Shown in pieces: positions 22,075-34,849 of a stretch of 64,000 bases of DNA. The translations under genes and the position numbers were made by a program. Below the pieces are notes generated by a model. The model had not been told where the DNA came from. It made no database searches and saw nothing but the letters and a program-made list of their open reading frames with translations. The stretch's first letter is position 1; each line of letters begins with the position of its first letter. The stretch lies in assembly GCA_930367215.1 (NCBI GenBank), contig OV884060.1:102448151-102512150 (forward strand). Reading direction: 5' to 3'. This DNA comes from Pollenia angustigena (taxonomy: Eukaryota > Arthropoda > Insecta > Diptera > Polleniidae).

Positions 22075-23614
22075 TTTTTATACCCACACCACAATAGTGG
22101 AGAGGGTATTATGCATTTGTTCTGAGTCGAACTATCGATGTCCGTCCGGCTGGCAGGCTGGCTGGCTGTCCATGTAACCTTGTGCGCAAAGTTTTGGAGA
22201 TTTGGGTTAGAGGTTCTTATTGGCACAAGGACCAAGCCTATTGAAAATGTGCCGAATCGTAGGACCACGAGGGAAGATAGGGGGAAATTTCTTCCTCTCA
22301 GAAACTATCAAACCGATTTTAATGAAATTTAAAACAAAGATAGAACCATATCTATATGGACACAAAATGTATACATTTTTCAAAAAATCAGACCACGAGG
22401 GGAGAAAGGGGTAATTTCTGCCTCTCAAACCGATTTTAATCAAATTTGAAACATAGATAGATCCATATCAATAGGGACACATTAGCTATACAGATTTTAA
22501 AAAATAGGACCACAAGGGGAGGCAGGGGGCAATTTCTGCCTCTCACAAACTTTTAAACCGATTTTCATGAAGTTTATAAACATAGATAAACCCATATTTA
22601 CATGGACACATAAGCATGATGTGTGTTTAAATAGTGTGGTGTAGGGTATCATATGGTCGGGCTTGACCGACCATACTTTCTTACTTGTTTAAAAAATAGG
22701 ACCACGAGGGAAGATAGGGGCAATTTCTGCCTCTCAAACCGATTTTAATGAAATTTAAAACATAGATAGATCCATATCTATATGGACACATTAGCAATAC
22801 AGTTTTTCAAAAATAGGACCACAAGGGAGGTAGGGGGCAATTTCTGCCTCTTACAAACTTCCAAACCGATTTTCATGAAGTTTATAAGCATAGATAAATC
22901 TATATTTATATGGACACATAGGCATGATGTGTTTTTAAATAGTGTGGTGTAGGGTATCATATGGTCGGGCTTGACCGACCATACTTTCTTACTTGTTTAA
23001 AAAATAGGACCACGAGGGAAGATAGGGGCAATTTCTGCCTCTCAAACCGATTTTAATGAAATTTAAAACATAGATAGATCCATATCTATATGGACACATT
23101 AGCAATACAGTTTTTCAAAAATAGGACCACAAGGGAGGAAGGGGGCAATTTCTGCCTCTCACAAACTTTCAAACCGATTTTCATGAAGTTTATAAGCATA
23201 GATAAATCTATATTTATATGGACACATAAGCATGATGTGTTTTTAAATAGTGTGGTGTAGGGTATCATATGGTCGGGCTTGACCGACTATACTTTCTTAC
23301 TTGTTTAAAAAATAGGACCACGAGGGGAGATAGGGGCAATTTTTGATTCTCAAACAGATTTTAATGAAATTTAAAACATAGATAGATCCATATCTATATG
23401 GACACATTACCAATACAGTTTTTCAAATTAGGACCACAACGGGAGGTAGGGGGCAATTTCTGCCTCTCACAAACTTTCAAACCGATTTTCATGAAGTTTA
23501 TAAGCATAGATAAATCTTTATTTATATGGACACATAAGCATGATGTGTTTTTAAATACTGTGGTGTAGGGTATCATATGGTCGGCCTTGACCGACTATAC
23601 TTTCTTACTTGTTT
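22075..23614 (+). mobile_element. TATACCC-head / TACTTGTTT-tail repeat with tandem tails
   Basis: The head at 22075 is a hairpin of TACCC-ACACCACAATAGTGGAGA-GGGTA, then GTCCGTCCGGCTGG-type sequence. The tail is the hairpin ATGGTCGG-GCTTGA-CCGACCAT followed by ACTTTCTTACTTGTTT. The tail occurs four times (ends at 22690, 22998, 23306 and 23614), so the distal part has been tandemly amplified while the head is single. Body segments repeat the phrases ATAGGACCAC, GGGGCAATTTCTGCCTCTC and AACCGATTTTAATGAAATTT. A decayed relative lies at 47540-47990. Related in architecture to copies A-C but with a different body. Non-coding. Confidence 0.8.
22691..23614 (+). repeat. 308-bp tandem repeat, three exact-period units
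   Basis: The phrase TTACTTGTTT ends units at 22690, 22998, 23306 and 23614, a constant 308-bp period. Each unit has two related half-units and finishes with the complete tail hairpin. The units are nearly identical; the small frames at 22778, 23086 and 23394 are echoes of this repeat, not genes. The uniform period suggests recent amplification. Confidence 0.92.
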
Positions 23615-26364
23615 TTTTTTTAAATTTCGACTTATAATCAGTGTATTGATTTTCATGGCCATACATAAGGCAGACAAATCGACTCCGAGTCAATCCAAAA
23701 CATTATTTTTATATTCTTTTTTGTTGACCTTACAAAATCACCAGCACAAACACATAATACTTTTCTTACTAATGGACGTGTAGGGTATAAAAATAAACAA
23801 AAATAAAGAAAAACAAAAGCATTTTTTTACGCATCATATTAATTATTATTTTTACTTTTTGCTGTTGGTTTGTTTATTCAAGTGGCATATTTTAGCCAAA
23901 GGCCAAGTTTATAATAACAATAATAAAGTGTAATAATAACAGCGCCAACACCAAACACTAGCACACAAACATCCCTGTGCATGTGTATGTAACCATTTCC
24001 TTTTAAGAATGATAAATATGCAGACCCCCAAAATATTCATATAAAAATAGGAATAAATTTTACTTTATGGCACGGTCAGTAGTATTAAAAATAACATTAA
24101 TAAAACAAGAGGATGGTTCTGAAATAAAAAAGAATGCAAAGTCAATAAAGAAGTTGTAGAAGGTGATTCGTAGGCAGCAAGCATTCTAAAAAATCTTTTA
24201 TACCTACAATTTAACAAGACTTACAGCCAAGGCTACGAAATTTCATCAGTAAAATAGAGGAGTCTTAAGCCAAACACCTAAAAATTATAAATTGAACAAC
24301 TGACAGAACAAAAGAGATTAATTTAACCATATTATTGTCACCGGCAGCCATATTATATAGAAATCTATATTGTGTTTGTTGTACCACGCCTACTTCTCCA
24401 ATCCATTCCACTCTACACGCTAAACAATTGTCTCTATAAAAATTCCTACAAGTTTTAAATGGTAAAACAATATAATTTTTAGTTGTTCCCAGCTAGCAGT
24501 TGGGTGATAATGTGTCTTCTCAGATTACTTTTGATGATTAAAAACTGATTTATAACTTGAGCGATTGATACATAATTCATTGCAGAAGAAATAAAAAGAT
24601 TGGCTTTTATAAAAACCCAAAAATTATTGTCAATTAATAAAAATAAATGAAATTGCGAATTGTTTCTTCTTTTTTTTCCGAGAACCCGAGAACTTTGGTT
24701 TGGTTTAAAATAAAATTTGTTCAAATAATCAAGAGCCATTATGGCGCTGCTTTAATCGGAGAAAAATTAAAAACATGAATTGCAAAATTATTTAAAATAA
24801 ATAAATTTAATAACTATAAACTATATAATTTGAAAAATTAGACCAAAAATACCCGCCAATAATTTTAAAAACTACCATTAAATTTCTCAAAAAGAGATCA
24901 GAAAATCGTATCACAAATTATTATTTGGGGTGATTCATCGGTAGGGTACCATTTTCTCACACCAACAGTATAATTTATGATCAAAAATGTGCTCAAATGC
25001 GTTTATTTCGCTCTCTGCTATTTTGTTATCTTGTATGCCCCTCTTTTGCAATGTATTTATTTCTTGCTCTGTAAAATTAAGTTCAAATGATCTTTATTCT
25101 TGAAAAACAGATTATCACAAATTTAAGTGAAAATAAAAGCTGAAATGACGGCAAGCGATGAGTCAAAGAAATTGAACAATTTGTAATGGTGCCGTATTAA
25201 CTATTTTAGTAGTATTTTTTCACAAATCTAAAAAATTTGCCAAATGTATACAGTTTTCCAACATTACTGAAAAGTTTCTTCATTTAAAAAAACCTGTCCT
25301 TTTTTGCTTACGGCCATTTTAAAAAAAAATGCCTACAAATAGCGATTTACGTATAACATCACTGGACACAACCATAAAACTTACTGAAAATCTAAAATAC
25401 AGTTAGATGAACATAATTGTGATGTCCCAATTGGATGCACTAACGTTATACACCTTCATCAAATGTTCTAAAAACAGAAACATTTTTATTTTCCATACAA
25501 TTATTTTTAATGATAACAAGTCAATTTTAAGCTAAAAAAAAGACTCAAAATTTTAAATTTTGAAATTGAGTTAAAAAGTTTGACTACAAAAGTTTTTTCC
25601 CAGTTACTAAATAAATACAAATGCTTTATTTGAATGCTTCTTTATTTTCCAACTCAAAAAAGTACCATGTCACTATAAAGCCTGAAAAATAAGGAATTGC
25701 AAAAATAATGAAACTAAAAAGTTTTCAGGTAATACATTTTGTTTAATGTCATTTATCATACAGCCAAACACTAGGGGAGGTTAAATATGATTTTAGTCAA
25801 AATTTTGTGAAGTTCCAAAAACAAAAAAGTTAATGGTTCCAGTTACGAGCAGTCAACACTAAAGTATTGACTTTTAGCATGTTTTTATGGTGTTCTTTAA
25901 AAATAAAATATAATAAATTTCTACAGAAACCATTAAATTGTTAGATTTAATGTTTTTTTAAATGTTATTGCTAACAGTTTTTTTTTATAGTTTACCAAAG
26001 TCGACACCTTCATTTAATAACAAAACTATATTTAATTGTTATTTATTATTCCAACTAACATTAAGAGCATTTCATATTTTAACTACAAAATTGGTATTAA
26101 TGGAAAAAATATAAAAAAAAAACATTTCCAAAATATGAGTCGACAACAAAAATAATAAATTTAATTTGTAAAAACATAATGAATTAAGGAACACCAAACA
26201 CGCTAAATAAATAAATTCATTGATCCACACTAACAAATTTAATTAAAAAATCCATTTATAATACCATGATCTGGCAGATAACAAAAATAATATGTGAAAA
26301 AAAATTATAAGTTCGCATTTGAAAATCTGAATTTGTAATGCTATAGAATATAATAGAGTAGGGA
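23615..26364. other. AT-rich stretch, no gene seen
   Basis: The interval is mainly A/T runs with a few CA-rich patches (23930-23990). I found no paired inverted repeats or coding motifs. A PuPy-rich patch at 24940-25000 is unexplained. It may be unique intergenic DNA. Confidence 0.55.
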
Positions 26365-26369
26365 TTGTC

Positions 26370-26985
26370 CGAAAGTACTTCGTCACCAAGAAGACCTTGA
26401 TCTTGCAGTTGATATCTGCCTCATATTTCACAAATTGACCGATTTGCAGGATCAAATGGACGAACTTGCCGTACAGGCAAGCACTGTGGGCTTGGAGAAA
26501 AGTATGGTAAAGACGAAGGCAATGAGCACAAATAACTCAACAGACAACCATTTAATGGTCCAATATCAACGGATACAGTACGTAATGTCCTTTTGCTATC
26601 TAGGTTGTATGATGTCGTAAGACGGAGTAGTTGAAGACGACTAAGGACACGTATTTAACAAAGCACGCTAAGCATTGGCTGAAACCTCAAAAATGCAACT
26701 ACAGTATCACAAAGCTTACAGAGTTTTGTAAATATGTGCATAATAAGTCGCATATTCTGACCGAACAAAATCATAAACACAGATCACAGAAGGTCAACAA
26801 TTGAGGAGCTCATAATCCATTAAATAACAAGAAGAGAGGGAAATGGAAAGGATATACTTTGCATAAGCCTCATGAAAGCATCAAAAGCATCTTGACCACT
26901 GGGCGTCCGAAAAAAAATGGCGCAAAACGGTCTTACAAGAACTGCAACAACAAGATAAAAGTTATGCTGGCATTGAGATTATTTG
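26370..26985 (+). pseudogene. RTE-like LINE reverse transcriptase C-terminus, decayed
   Basis: The frame around 26385-26620 reads LAVDICLISHKLTDLQDQ, then KTKAMSTNN and SFCYLGCMMS. It corresponds to the RT motif C region (FADDICL is degraded to LAVDICL) and the conserved FCYLGS block of the RTE-type and related LINEs abundant in insects. Downstream, across several stops and frame changes, remnants such as REGKWKGYTLHKP (about 26836-26875) and QELQQQDKSYAG (about 26938-26973) match the typical C-terminal tail. The catalytic Asp pair is lost. It is an old truncated insertion. Confidence 0.75.
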
Positions 26986-26989
26986 TAAA

Positions 26990-29900
26990 ATTTATTTGAG
27001 TGAATGGTGTTTTATGAATCAAAAGAATGCAGTTTTGTACATTTTTATTTTATATATGAAAGTGTTGTTCTATGTTATAGTTCTATTAGAATTTTGAATA
27101 GAAATTCATCGGAGTTAACCTATTGATTTTACGTTGTCGTCATCTGTACGATTGCATCTTGTCAATATTTCCAAATTAAGTAAGTAATTTTTTATTTACA
27201 TTTTAAAATGTCTACTAGGAAAAGGAAGCTTTGTACATATTGCGATTTCTATGAAATTGAATGTTTATTGTCGATAGTCTAAGAACGACGTCGACCAATT
27301 TGCGTTAAAATGGCATCGATAAATTGATATTTTGACATTTTCGAATGATTTTTTTAATTTCCATATTTTAAATAAAGTTCTTAGCAAAATTTTAAAATAC
27401 ACAAAAAAAATCTTCCAAAAAAATTATTGAATCAAAACTGTTACAATGTATTTGCTTGGAACATCCCAGTAAAAAAAAATTTGGGTATTTTGAAGCACTA
27501 CATAGAAAAAGCGCATAATCAAGCGCTTCAATTAGAGAGCTCTTATATAGCAGCAAATGATAAAGAATAAAACATACAAAAAAGCTGCTATTTTAGTGCT
27601 GACAACGAATAAGATTTTAAATATATTATGGTTTACGAAAATGATTGAAAAAAGGCATTTAAACAAGTAAAAGCCAAACATTATTGAATATGTGAATATA
27701 GTTAGCCCTTAAAAAAGCACTTTAGGAGCGCTTTGTTTGCATGTTTAAAGAAGCGCTTATTGTCAGCAGAAAATAGCAGAGTTCAGAGAAATTCAAATGT
27801 GAACGCTCATATTCAACCATTCTTGAATTTTTTCATAAATGAAAAATGTAAAATATGTAACTTTTTTTCACAGTCATGAATGAATTGTTAATATTTCGAC
27901 AAATTCATTCATGTTTTTGAGGAAAAATCCATTTTTGCCTTTCTTCAGTCATGAAAAATGAGGAAAAAAAAAGTTTTTGAAACGATCCTCACTAGTAATG
28001 TTGTTGTTGCTTGACAGTTTGCATGACCACAGCTCGAAATGACTGTGTGTATTTGTTTGTGTAAAATATTTTTGGTATAGGCAACCAGCTGAAGTGTCTG
28101 TTGGATTTTTTGTAAGAAAACATTATTGAAAAAAAAATTAAAAGCACTGCACATATCGTCCGTCATCTTGAATGCAGAATAATGTAACATCACATTTCAT
28201 AATTTTACATGCAAAGCAGACAACTTTGTAAAATGTTTATGAGATTTATAGCAATTTTAAATATTTCAGCTAAAAATGCGATTATTATTATTTTTTAAGC
28301 TGTCTGTGTTACGTTTTATAAATTTGTAATTTTCAGAAACAAAAAGACGTATCATCAACGAAAGTATATTAGTATTAAGTGAATCAAACATTTAAAATAT
28401 TAAATAATTAAATATTTGTGTTAAGTTACCGGAAAAATAGGATATATGTATATATATGATAATTTTTTTATTGATTTTTTTACTAATAAGTAGTGGTTTA
28501 AATTGGAAAATGTATCTTAATTTAATTTAGCTATGATTTGATTTTAAAAAGCCACATTTTTCATTTTAATTAAAAAGTAAAATTATTTTTTTTACAATGA
28601 ACAAATTTAGCAAATAAAAATTTGACTCATATAACATAACATGTATATATCGAATTATTTCAAAAGAACTCCGTATCGCATTCTAACAACGCTATGTACG
28701 TTGAAAAAAGTAAATTTTAATTAGGTGATTTCTGAAAAATAATAAGAAGAAGGAAAGCGTAGTGTTGATACCATATTAAATGTTGGACAAAGTAGTACTT
28801 CTCCAAAGAAAGATATGATTACAATTTAATAATTCTAAAGGATTAACACAAAATAAAGCTAAACAGTCTATATTCCACTACTTTATAAAAAAATAAAAAA
28901 GGCAATTATTCCAAAAATTAAGAATAACTGTCTTTTTCAGGATATTGATGAAGGGCCACTTGGAAGAATGCAATCCTAATAAAAAACAGATTATTTTAAA
29001 TAAACTAATAAAAATATTTCTTTTGAATAATTAGTATTGTGTTTTTTTTTTGTCGAACTATTTTTGGGTTTTTAATCCAAATTTTAATATTTTTAATCAG
29101 GCTTAAGTTCATCAAATTTAATTTTTCATTAAATTACTATTATAAAGAAAGGAATTTTACAACATGAAAATTATCAATAACAATTTTACCTCATAAGGAT
29201 ACTATCAAAATAATGATGACAGTCTGATGGAAACAAAAATCTGAGGACCTGCAGATGTTGCCATTTATTCTTAGAAATTTTAAGCGGTTGGAAGTGCAAT
29301 GGGGTAGGCTGCAAAATTTCAACATTTCTGACAGTCCTATATGGCGACGGCTTTTATCATTTTACAGCACTTTTATTACTTTTTCTTCTGCAATAATTTT
29401 TAGTCTGATCACTAATTCCACTTACACCCTGGTAACAGTTATAAAACAAATTACCCAGTTTTGACTTTTAAAGATATTAATGTGTTCTTATAAAAAGAAT
29501 TAAAAACTTTGCTAATTTTTTTCTTGAGTGTGATTATACATTATGTTGTTAAAAAAAATTATATATTTATGAAACCTAATTTTTAATTTTGTAATTAACT
29601 TCGATATTTTTTTAGGTAGCAGTTTAAAATTTTATAAAAATATTTGATGTGAATCGTAATCAACAAAAAAATTCAATTTAAAATTTTCTAATAATTTTTA
29701 ACCTAACGATATGTTTTTTGTTTGTGTAAACAATTCTTTGGTGCCTTTAAAAAGGGTCACTTTTTCTTTCGTTAAAAAGACGTACCTTTATGCAGAAATT
29801 ATTGAGAAAAAAATAGACACAAGAAGTTGTTGGTATTTTGTGTTTGTAAAAATATTTTGGTTTCTGTTCCAATCGCGACGATGGGTTTTTGTTGCTGAAA

Positions 29901-30685
29901 ACAGTTTTCTTACGTAGGTAAAGTTATAAGGAAAACACTAACAAAGTCTTGTTTCGCCACAAGCAAAGCGACAGTAAGTATGGTTGATGAGTAAAAAAAT
30001 TTGTTTTATTGTTGCATTAATGCAATTTTATTGTTTCGCGCCAAATTATGCCAGTTATTGTAAATTCAATGTAGTGTTTTCAATACCGTTGCGCTTGGAC
30101 CACAAACAAAATTTTTTTCACAAAACCAAATACATGTCTTCAGTTCTTGCAGGTAGTATTTTTTTTCAATATTTTTTTGCCTTTATGTCTTTTAAACGAA
30201 AAAAAACAGACCCTTTTAGAGGCATCACAAAATAAAAAAAAACACATTTTAGTTTACCAGCCAACAAATAATTTTTCAAGACACAAACAAGCTATCATGC
30301 TGCTTAGCGGGAAAAATTGCGAGGGCTTTGACTTTTCAGGCCTTAAAGAAGGTTTACAACTAGATTTTCAATAAACTTTTACTTATTCCGCTCTGCCTTC
30401 TTCGAAAAGGGGTTTTAGAATAGGTTTTATATTTTACAATTTCAAATTAACTTTTCTGAGATAAGGCCTGTCGAAATAGTTTTATTAGCAGTAATGTTGG
30501 AATGTGTAGCAAGTTTAGTTATTAATTTACTAACTTCGCGTTATTAGCAACAACAATTTGCGACCTTAGGATAACAAGGATATATGCACCTAAACAACGT
30601 GTAAGATAGAACCTTGTTGTTCTAATACAGTTGGAATGCGACTAGAAAACTTAATATTGGTTAAAAGGCCTTCTTTAAGGCCTCT
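26990..30685. other. AT-rich stretch, no supported gene
   Basis: Two patches stand out. At 27505-27770 there are several AGCGCTT/AAGCGCT palindromes and an AGCAGC/GCTGCT pair. At 27800-27990 there are repeated TCATGAAAAATGAGG and TTCATTCATG motifs related to those at 30740-30930. Open frames at 28.0, 29.3, 29.7 and 30.0 kb show no recognisable domain and are AT-driven. The rest is featureless. Confidence 0.5.
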
Positions 30686-30739
30686 TTACAACTTCATTTT
30701 CCCGCTGTTAATGGTCAGGCAAATCGCGTTTTTTTCATT

Positions 30740-30930
30740 ATGAGGAATTTGAATGTGAATTTTTCTAAATTTTTCATATCTGACAAATTCATATATGAAT
30801 TTTTTTGCTTGCTCATTTTTCATGAATGAGGAAATTAAAAATATTTTTTTCCTCACCCTCATGAATGTGAAGAAGCAGTTCAATTTAAAATTTTTCACGC
30901 TCGCTCATGACTGAAAAATGAGCGAGCGTT
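30740..30930. repeat. TCATGAATGAGG-rich repeat with perfect 11-bp hairpin
   Basis: Multiple TTCATGAATGAGG / CCTCA-x-CATGAATG motifs in both orientations end in CGCTCGCTCAT-9 nt-ATGAGCGAGCG (30898-30928), a perfect 11-bp stem. The same motif set occurs at 27800-27990. It is probably a small foldback-type repeat whose boundaries I could not define. Confidence 0.5.
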
Positions 30931-33900
30931 TCGGTACTCTGGAAAATAGTCCTCCAAACCGGGAACACCCCCTACAAAAATCAGGCATCCCATCAGCAGG
31001 TTTGAAGCGCTTTGAGTTATGAATTCATACAAAAATCTGCTCCTTTTGGAGCACATTTTTTGCTGGGATGGGTTATACCGCGTTGCAGAGGAAGTTAGAA
31101 GGCAATTCGATAATATTGCAATTCTTAACAAAATGTATTCCTTGGTTCTCCTTCCACCGCAGCCAGTATAACCAAGACGGGGGCCTGGCTAGATGCTGCA
31201 GAATTATTTAAAAAAAAACTTCGAGTAATTTATGAATGTTGTTATATTTTTCTTTTTACTAAAATTAAGAAACGATTTTATGGAAATTTTTTTAAGTTTT
31301 AAGTTAATTTTTTTTTGCATTTTTTAGTGCATATTTTCGATTTTTTAAAGCATGAAAATCTTAGTATAATGAAAAGCAACAAAATAAAAAATTAATGCTA
31401 TTTTTAATTACTTCTTTGCTAAAGATGGGCTTCATAATAAAGAAACTGATACCTGTTATTGATAAAGCGAAGCGAACAAATCTCGCGTTCGGAGCTGTAC
31501 ACAAATATTTGCTAGATGGGCCAAAATCTCGTAATGAAAGATGGACCATTGAAACCCAATATTGGCAGAACTTCTAAGGAATTCTTAGATTAAAGTGAGA
31601 GAACAAAGCGAAAAAAGTTGTGTCTTTATTTAAGAATTGGTCTGCAAAAAAACTTTCTTATACTGTAATTGGAGCAAATAACGAGGCTTGGAGTCATTTT
31701 AAACACTTTGCTATGCTACTTATTTGAACGCGTTTCGGACATTTTCATTGGATACCGCAAAAGTATTAAATGCCTTCGAGTGTTCACCAGGAATGTTTTC
31801 AGAAGAAGCACTGGAATCTCTCAACAAAGACGAAAGATTTTAGAAAGTCATAACCTAAATATGTCATATTGAAAACCAATGCATAATCTTATTCGCTATC
31901 CCCTTTTATTACTTATTTTTCGATAAAGCTCTGTATTTATTCTCGTCTTACAGAGCCTTAAGACGAAACATTTCTATCGTTGCTTTCAGATACGTCAATG
32001 ACAGAGCAACCCTGGTTTTAAAATTGAACCTGATTGAGATTAAAAAAAAAAAACATATTGCCTTTAATAAAACTCTAATATCTGAGAAAAATTTGGTCCG
32101 CTTTTTATGATCTGGGCGCAAAAAAGTGCTTACTTGTTAACTTGGTTTCTTTATTAATTTTCTTTACCAGTAATCTCCTGAGTGTAATTATGCCGAAAGT
32201 AAATACATACATAAGTTCATAAAAAAGTCGTCGTTTTTTCTCATATCTCAGCCATTTGACTTAATTTCAATAATAATCTATTCCAGACTGTATGTGATAT
32301 AAATATATAACAACCCAGTCCATATCATACCTAGAGTCCTTGCAAAATCTATTGAATCAGACAGACGTTAAGTCCATTTGGCAACTTATAAGGATTCGAA
32401 TTATAAATAAATAAATATAAATATATAATTTATATATACTTTATAAGGTACAAGATAAATATTGCCTATGGTGAAGTGTATAAAAAGGCTGTGTAAAAAT
32501 AATATCAATTTTAATGTTGGCCTTTATAAAAATAAAAAAAAAATGTTGCAATTTTTAATTAAATTTTTTTTATGTTTCAAAGAAAATTAAAGATGGAAAG
32601 AATAAATGACGAACCTATATTTAACAAAATATTTACATACCCAAATTGCATGATCATGTGTTTCCAAAAACTAATCAAGAAGTAATTATTAAATTTGATT
32701 TTTTTTATTGAAGTTAAGAATAAAAAAATCATGGCGCTTTATGACAGCCCATCATTAATATGAATACTGGACTAATGAATAAACATATACATTAGTTTGT
32801 TTGTTTTAATACCCAGTAGACAAAGTAACTGGTACGAGGATACAATTTTACTAGTTGCGTTTGACTTCAGACTAGTTAGTTTCACGTCTTTTTTTCATAT
32901 ATCAAACTATCGATTTTAACGTTGGGTTGTAAAAGGAGCCGAACTATTGCTTTTGTATGCAGTTATAAATTAGTTAAAAACTAGTTGTTTTATTTATAAA
33001 AGGCAAAAATTAATTTAAACTGTTACTAATAAAGTTTTCACATTTTGTTTAACATCTACAACAAACTGTGTGTGTCAAGTGTAAAGCTCTGCAGTCGATA
33101 TTATATGCTTAATTTTGTTGACGCGTAAAAATAGTACTTTTGCAACAAGTCTCTTACCAACTAGTAATAAACTACCCCAAATCCTTGCTAGTTGCAAGTT
33201 TACCTGCAGGATAGTTACTGGTTCCTACTTGTTTAAATAAACATTTTTTTCTATCCGCCGTACACATATTTCTTTTTTCCTTTTTCAAATTGAATAATAA
33301 TAATAACGCATAGCCATACAGAATAAACTCATGCAACTAGACCGCAAGTCATTTTATATTTTGCATTTTTATTTGAGTTTTTATGCCATTTTATTGTTTA
33401 CCGGAAATGGGTACAACACGCAAACAGTTATCACAGATGTCCGCTTTCTCTTTCGTGCAAACAATGAAAAATACGCGATGTGTTCCATAGTTTAATTTGA
33501 TGTGTGAACATGCATGTGGATTGGTACATGTATCTTCGTACATACATATAAGTAATATACTTCATACATTTATAAAAATTTGAATTTATTATATGTATGT
33601 TTTAATATTTTATTTCAAATTTTTACCAATTCATACTGGTAGAACTTTTCTATTTTCTACTATTTTACTAATGCAACCAGTCATATATTCATTTTATTGT
33701 AAGGTTTTTGTGAGATTTTTTTTATCACTGGTTGTGTTTTATGATGTACCATGCATTTCTCTGTTTTATATGTACATGAATATTAATGTATGTGTATCAG
33801 CTCAAGTGCGATTAAACTTTATGATTTTTCAATTGCTATAAGAATGCTAAATAATAAAATGAAAAAAAAGAATATAAATAAATAAAAACGAAACCGACAA

Positions 33901-34130
33901 ATGTGCACTCACAACAATTGTTGAGGGTTAAAATGGTTATAAATGACACTTTCAGTTAAACAGCATTTATTTATGATGAATGTCACAATAATGAATACAA
34001 AATATAAGTAAATGAACCTTTTTTTACTGACAATCAGCAATGTCAAAGAGTACAATTCCGTTCGAAAACGAAAAAATTTTTCCAGAATGACACCATTTTT
34101 GGTTTCATGAACCGAATGGAGTTTTCTGTA
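30931..34130. other. AT-rich stretch, no supported gene
   Basis: A GC-richer patch at 30935-31200 is unassigned. A fragment at 32235-32330 (CTCATATCTCAGCCATTTG, then ATATAACAACCCAGTCCATATCAT) is a diverged piece of the body of the ~820-bp repeat at 59 kb. 32815-33215 begins with AAGTAACTGGTAC and ends with GTTACTGGTTCC in an inverted sense, a possible eroded element. Several CTAGTT/AACTAG motifs lie between. Small open frames show no recognisable domain. Confidence 0.45.
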
Positions 34131-34289
34131 TCTTTAATGGCAAATATCTGTCGTTATATACTTTCCATCAATAGCCGAATATGTTTTCTTTATTTTATCT
34201 TGAAAATAACCAGAATGAGTCAGATGATAACCTGACAACAGAAGAAACTCTCGATAGTAACACAAACAATGGTTTAACTTTAAAAAAAA

Positions 34290-34846
34290 CTAAAACAGGT
34301 ATCTAATGGCATAATGAAAGGTTTTATATGTATAGAGAAATCCAGGAAAAGGACTGAGAAATGAGATATTCTGTACTATGGGTTGCTTCCGATTTCTCCA
34401 ATATCTTCGCTAAGTGAAAGAATTGTTCCCAAGTCAAATTCAACAAAACTAAAGAAAAGAATCGCTTAAATCCTAACGAAATTATTTTTCTGAAATATTA
34501 TCTTAGAAGATCTCCTTGAACTATTGAAACAACTAATGAATGAAATTACATAATATGTATTAATTAAAAAATATGCATGACATATTTATGAATTACTTTT
34601 TGTTTGCTCGATTTACTTCAAGAATTGTTATGATTGTTGTGTTATTGTTTTTTTTTTTTTATAAATTAACTCCAAATAATAAATAATTTACGGATTTAAG
34701 TTATTGAAATTACTTTATTTATTATAAAAAAATTAATTAATCGGTCAACAGAAGAATAACAAATCTTACCGATGAAACCAAAACCTCGTATAATTAATCG
34801 AGCAATTAAACGATTAAAGTAAAAGCCCGATTAAATAAATACCCTA
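34290..34846. mobile_element. Truncated hAT-like element (same family as 40957)
   Basis: The sequence from TCTAATGGCATAATGAAAGG to AAATACCCTA is colinear with 41415-42360. Both share GAAATCC-GGAAAAGGACTGAGAAAT, AGAAAAGAATCGCTT-AATCCTAAC and the AAACCAAAACCTCG-TAATTAATCGAG block. This copy keeps the right end (AATAAATACCCTA at 34834-34846), inverted relative to the TAGGGTATTCATT left end at 40957, so the two together define the element's TIR. Its left part is missing or too diverged to recognise. Confidence 0.7.
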
Positions 34847-34849
34847 CAT

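Noticed and set aside
22778..23576. Three similar 60-codon minus-strand frames at 308-bp spacing
   Set aside because: They are echoes of the tandem repeat, share its indels, have no domain and contain the repeat's palindromic words.
29984..30235. 83-codon frame with an apparent signal-like N-terminus
   Set aside because: AT-driven hydrophobicity with no conserved cysteines, processing sites or neighbouring exon signals.
32815..33215. Inverted GTAACTGGTAC/GGTTCCAGTAAC-like words as transposon ends
   Set aside because: The match is short and imperfect and breaks down inside; no target duplication could be identified.
33593..33841. 82-codon hydrophobic frame resembling a membrane protein
   Set aside because: T-rich DNA produces F/L/I/V-rich frames by chance; there is no supporting motif or homologous copy.
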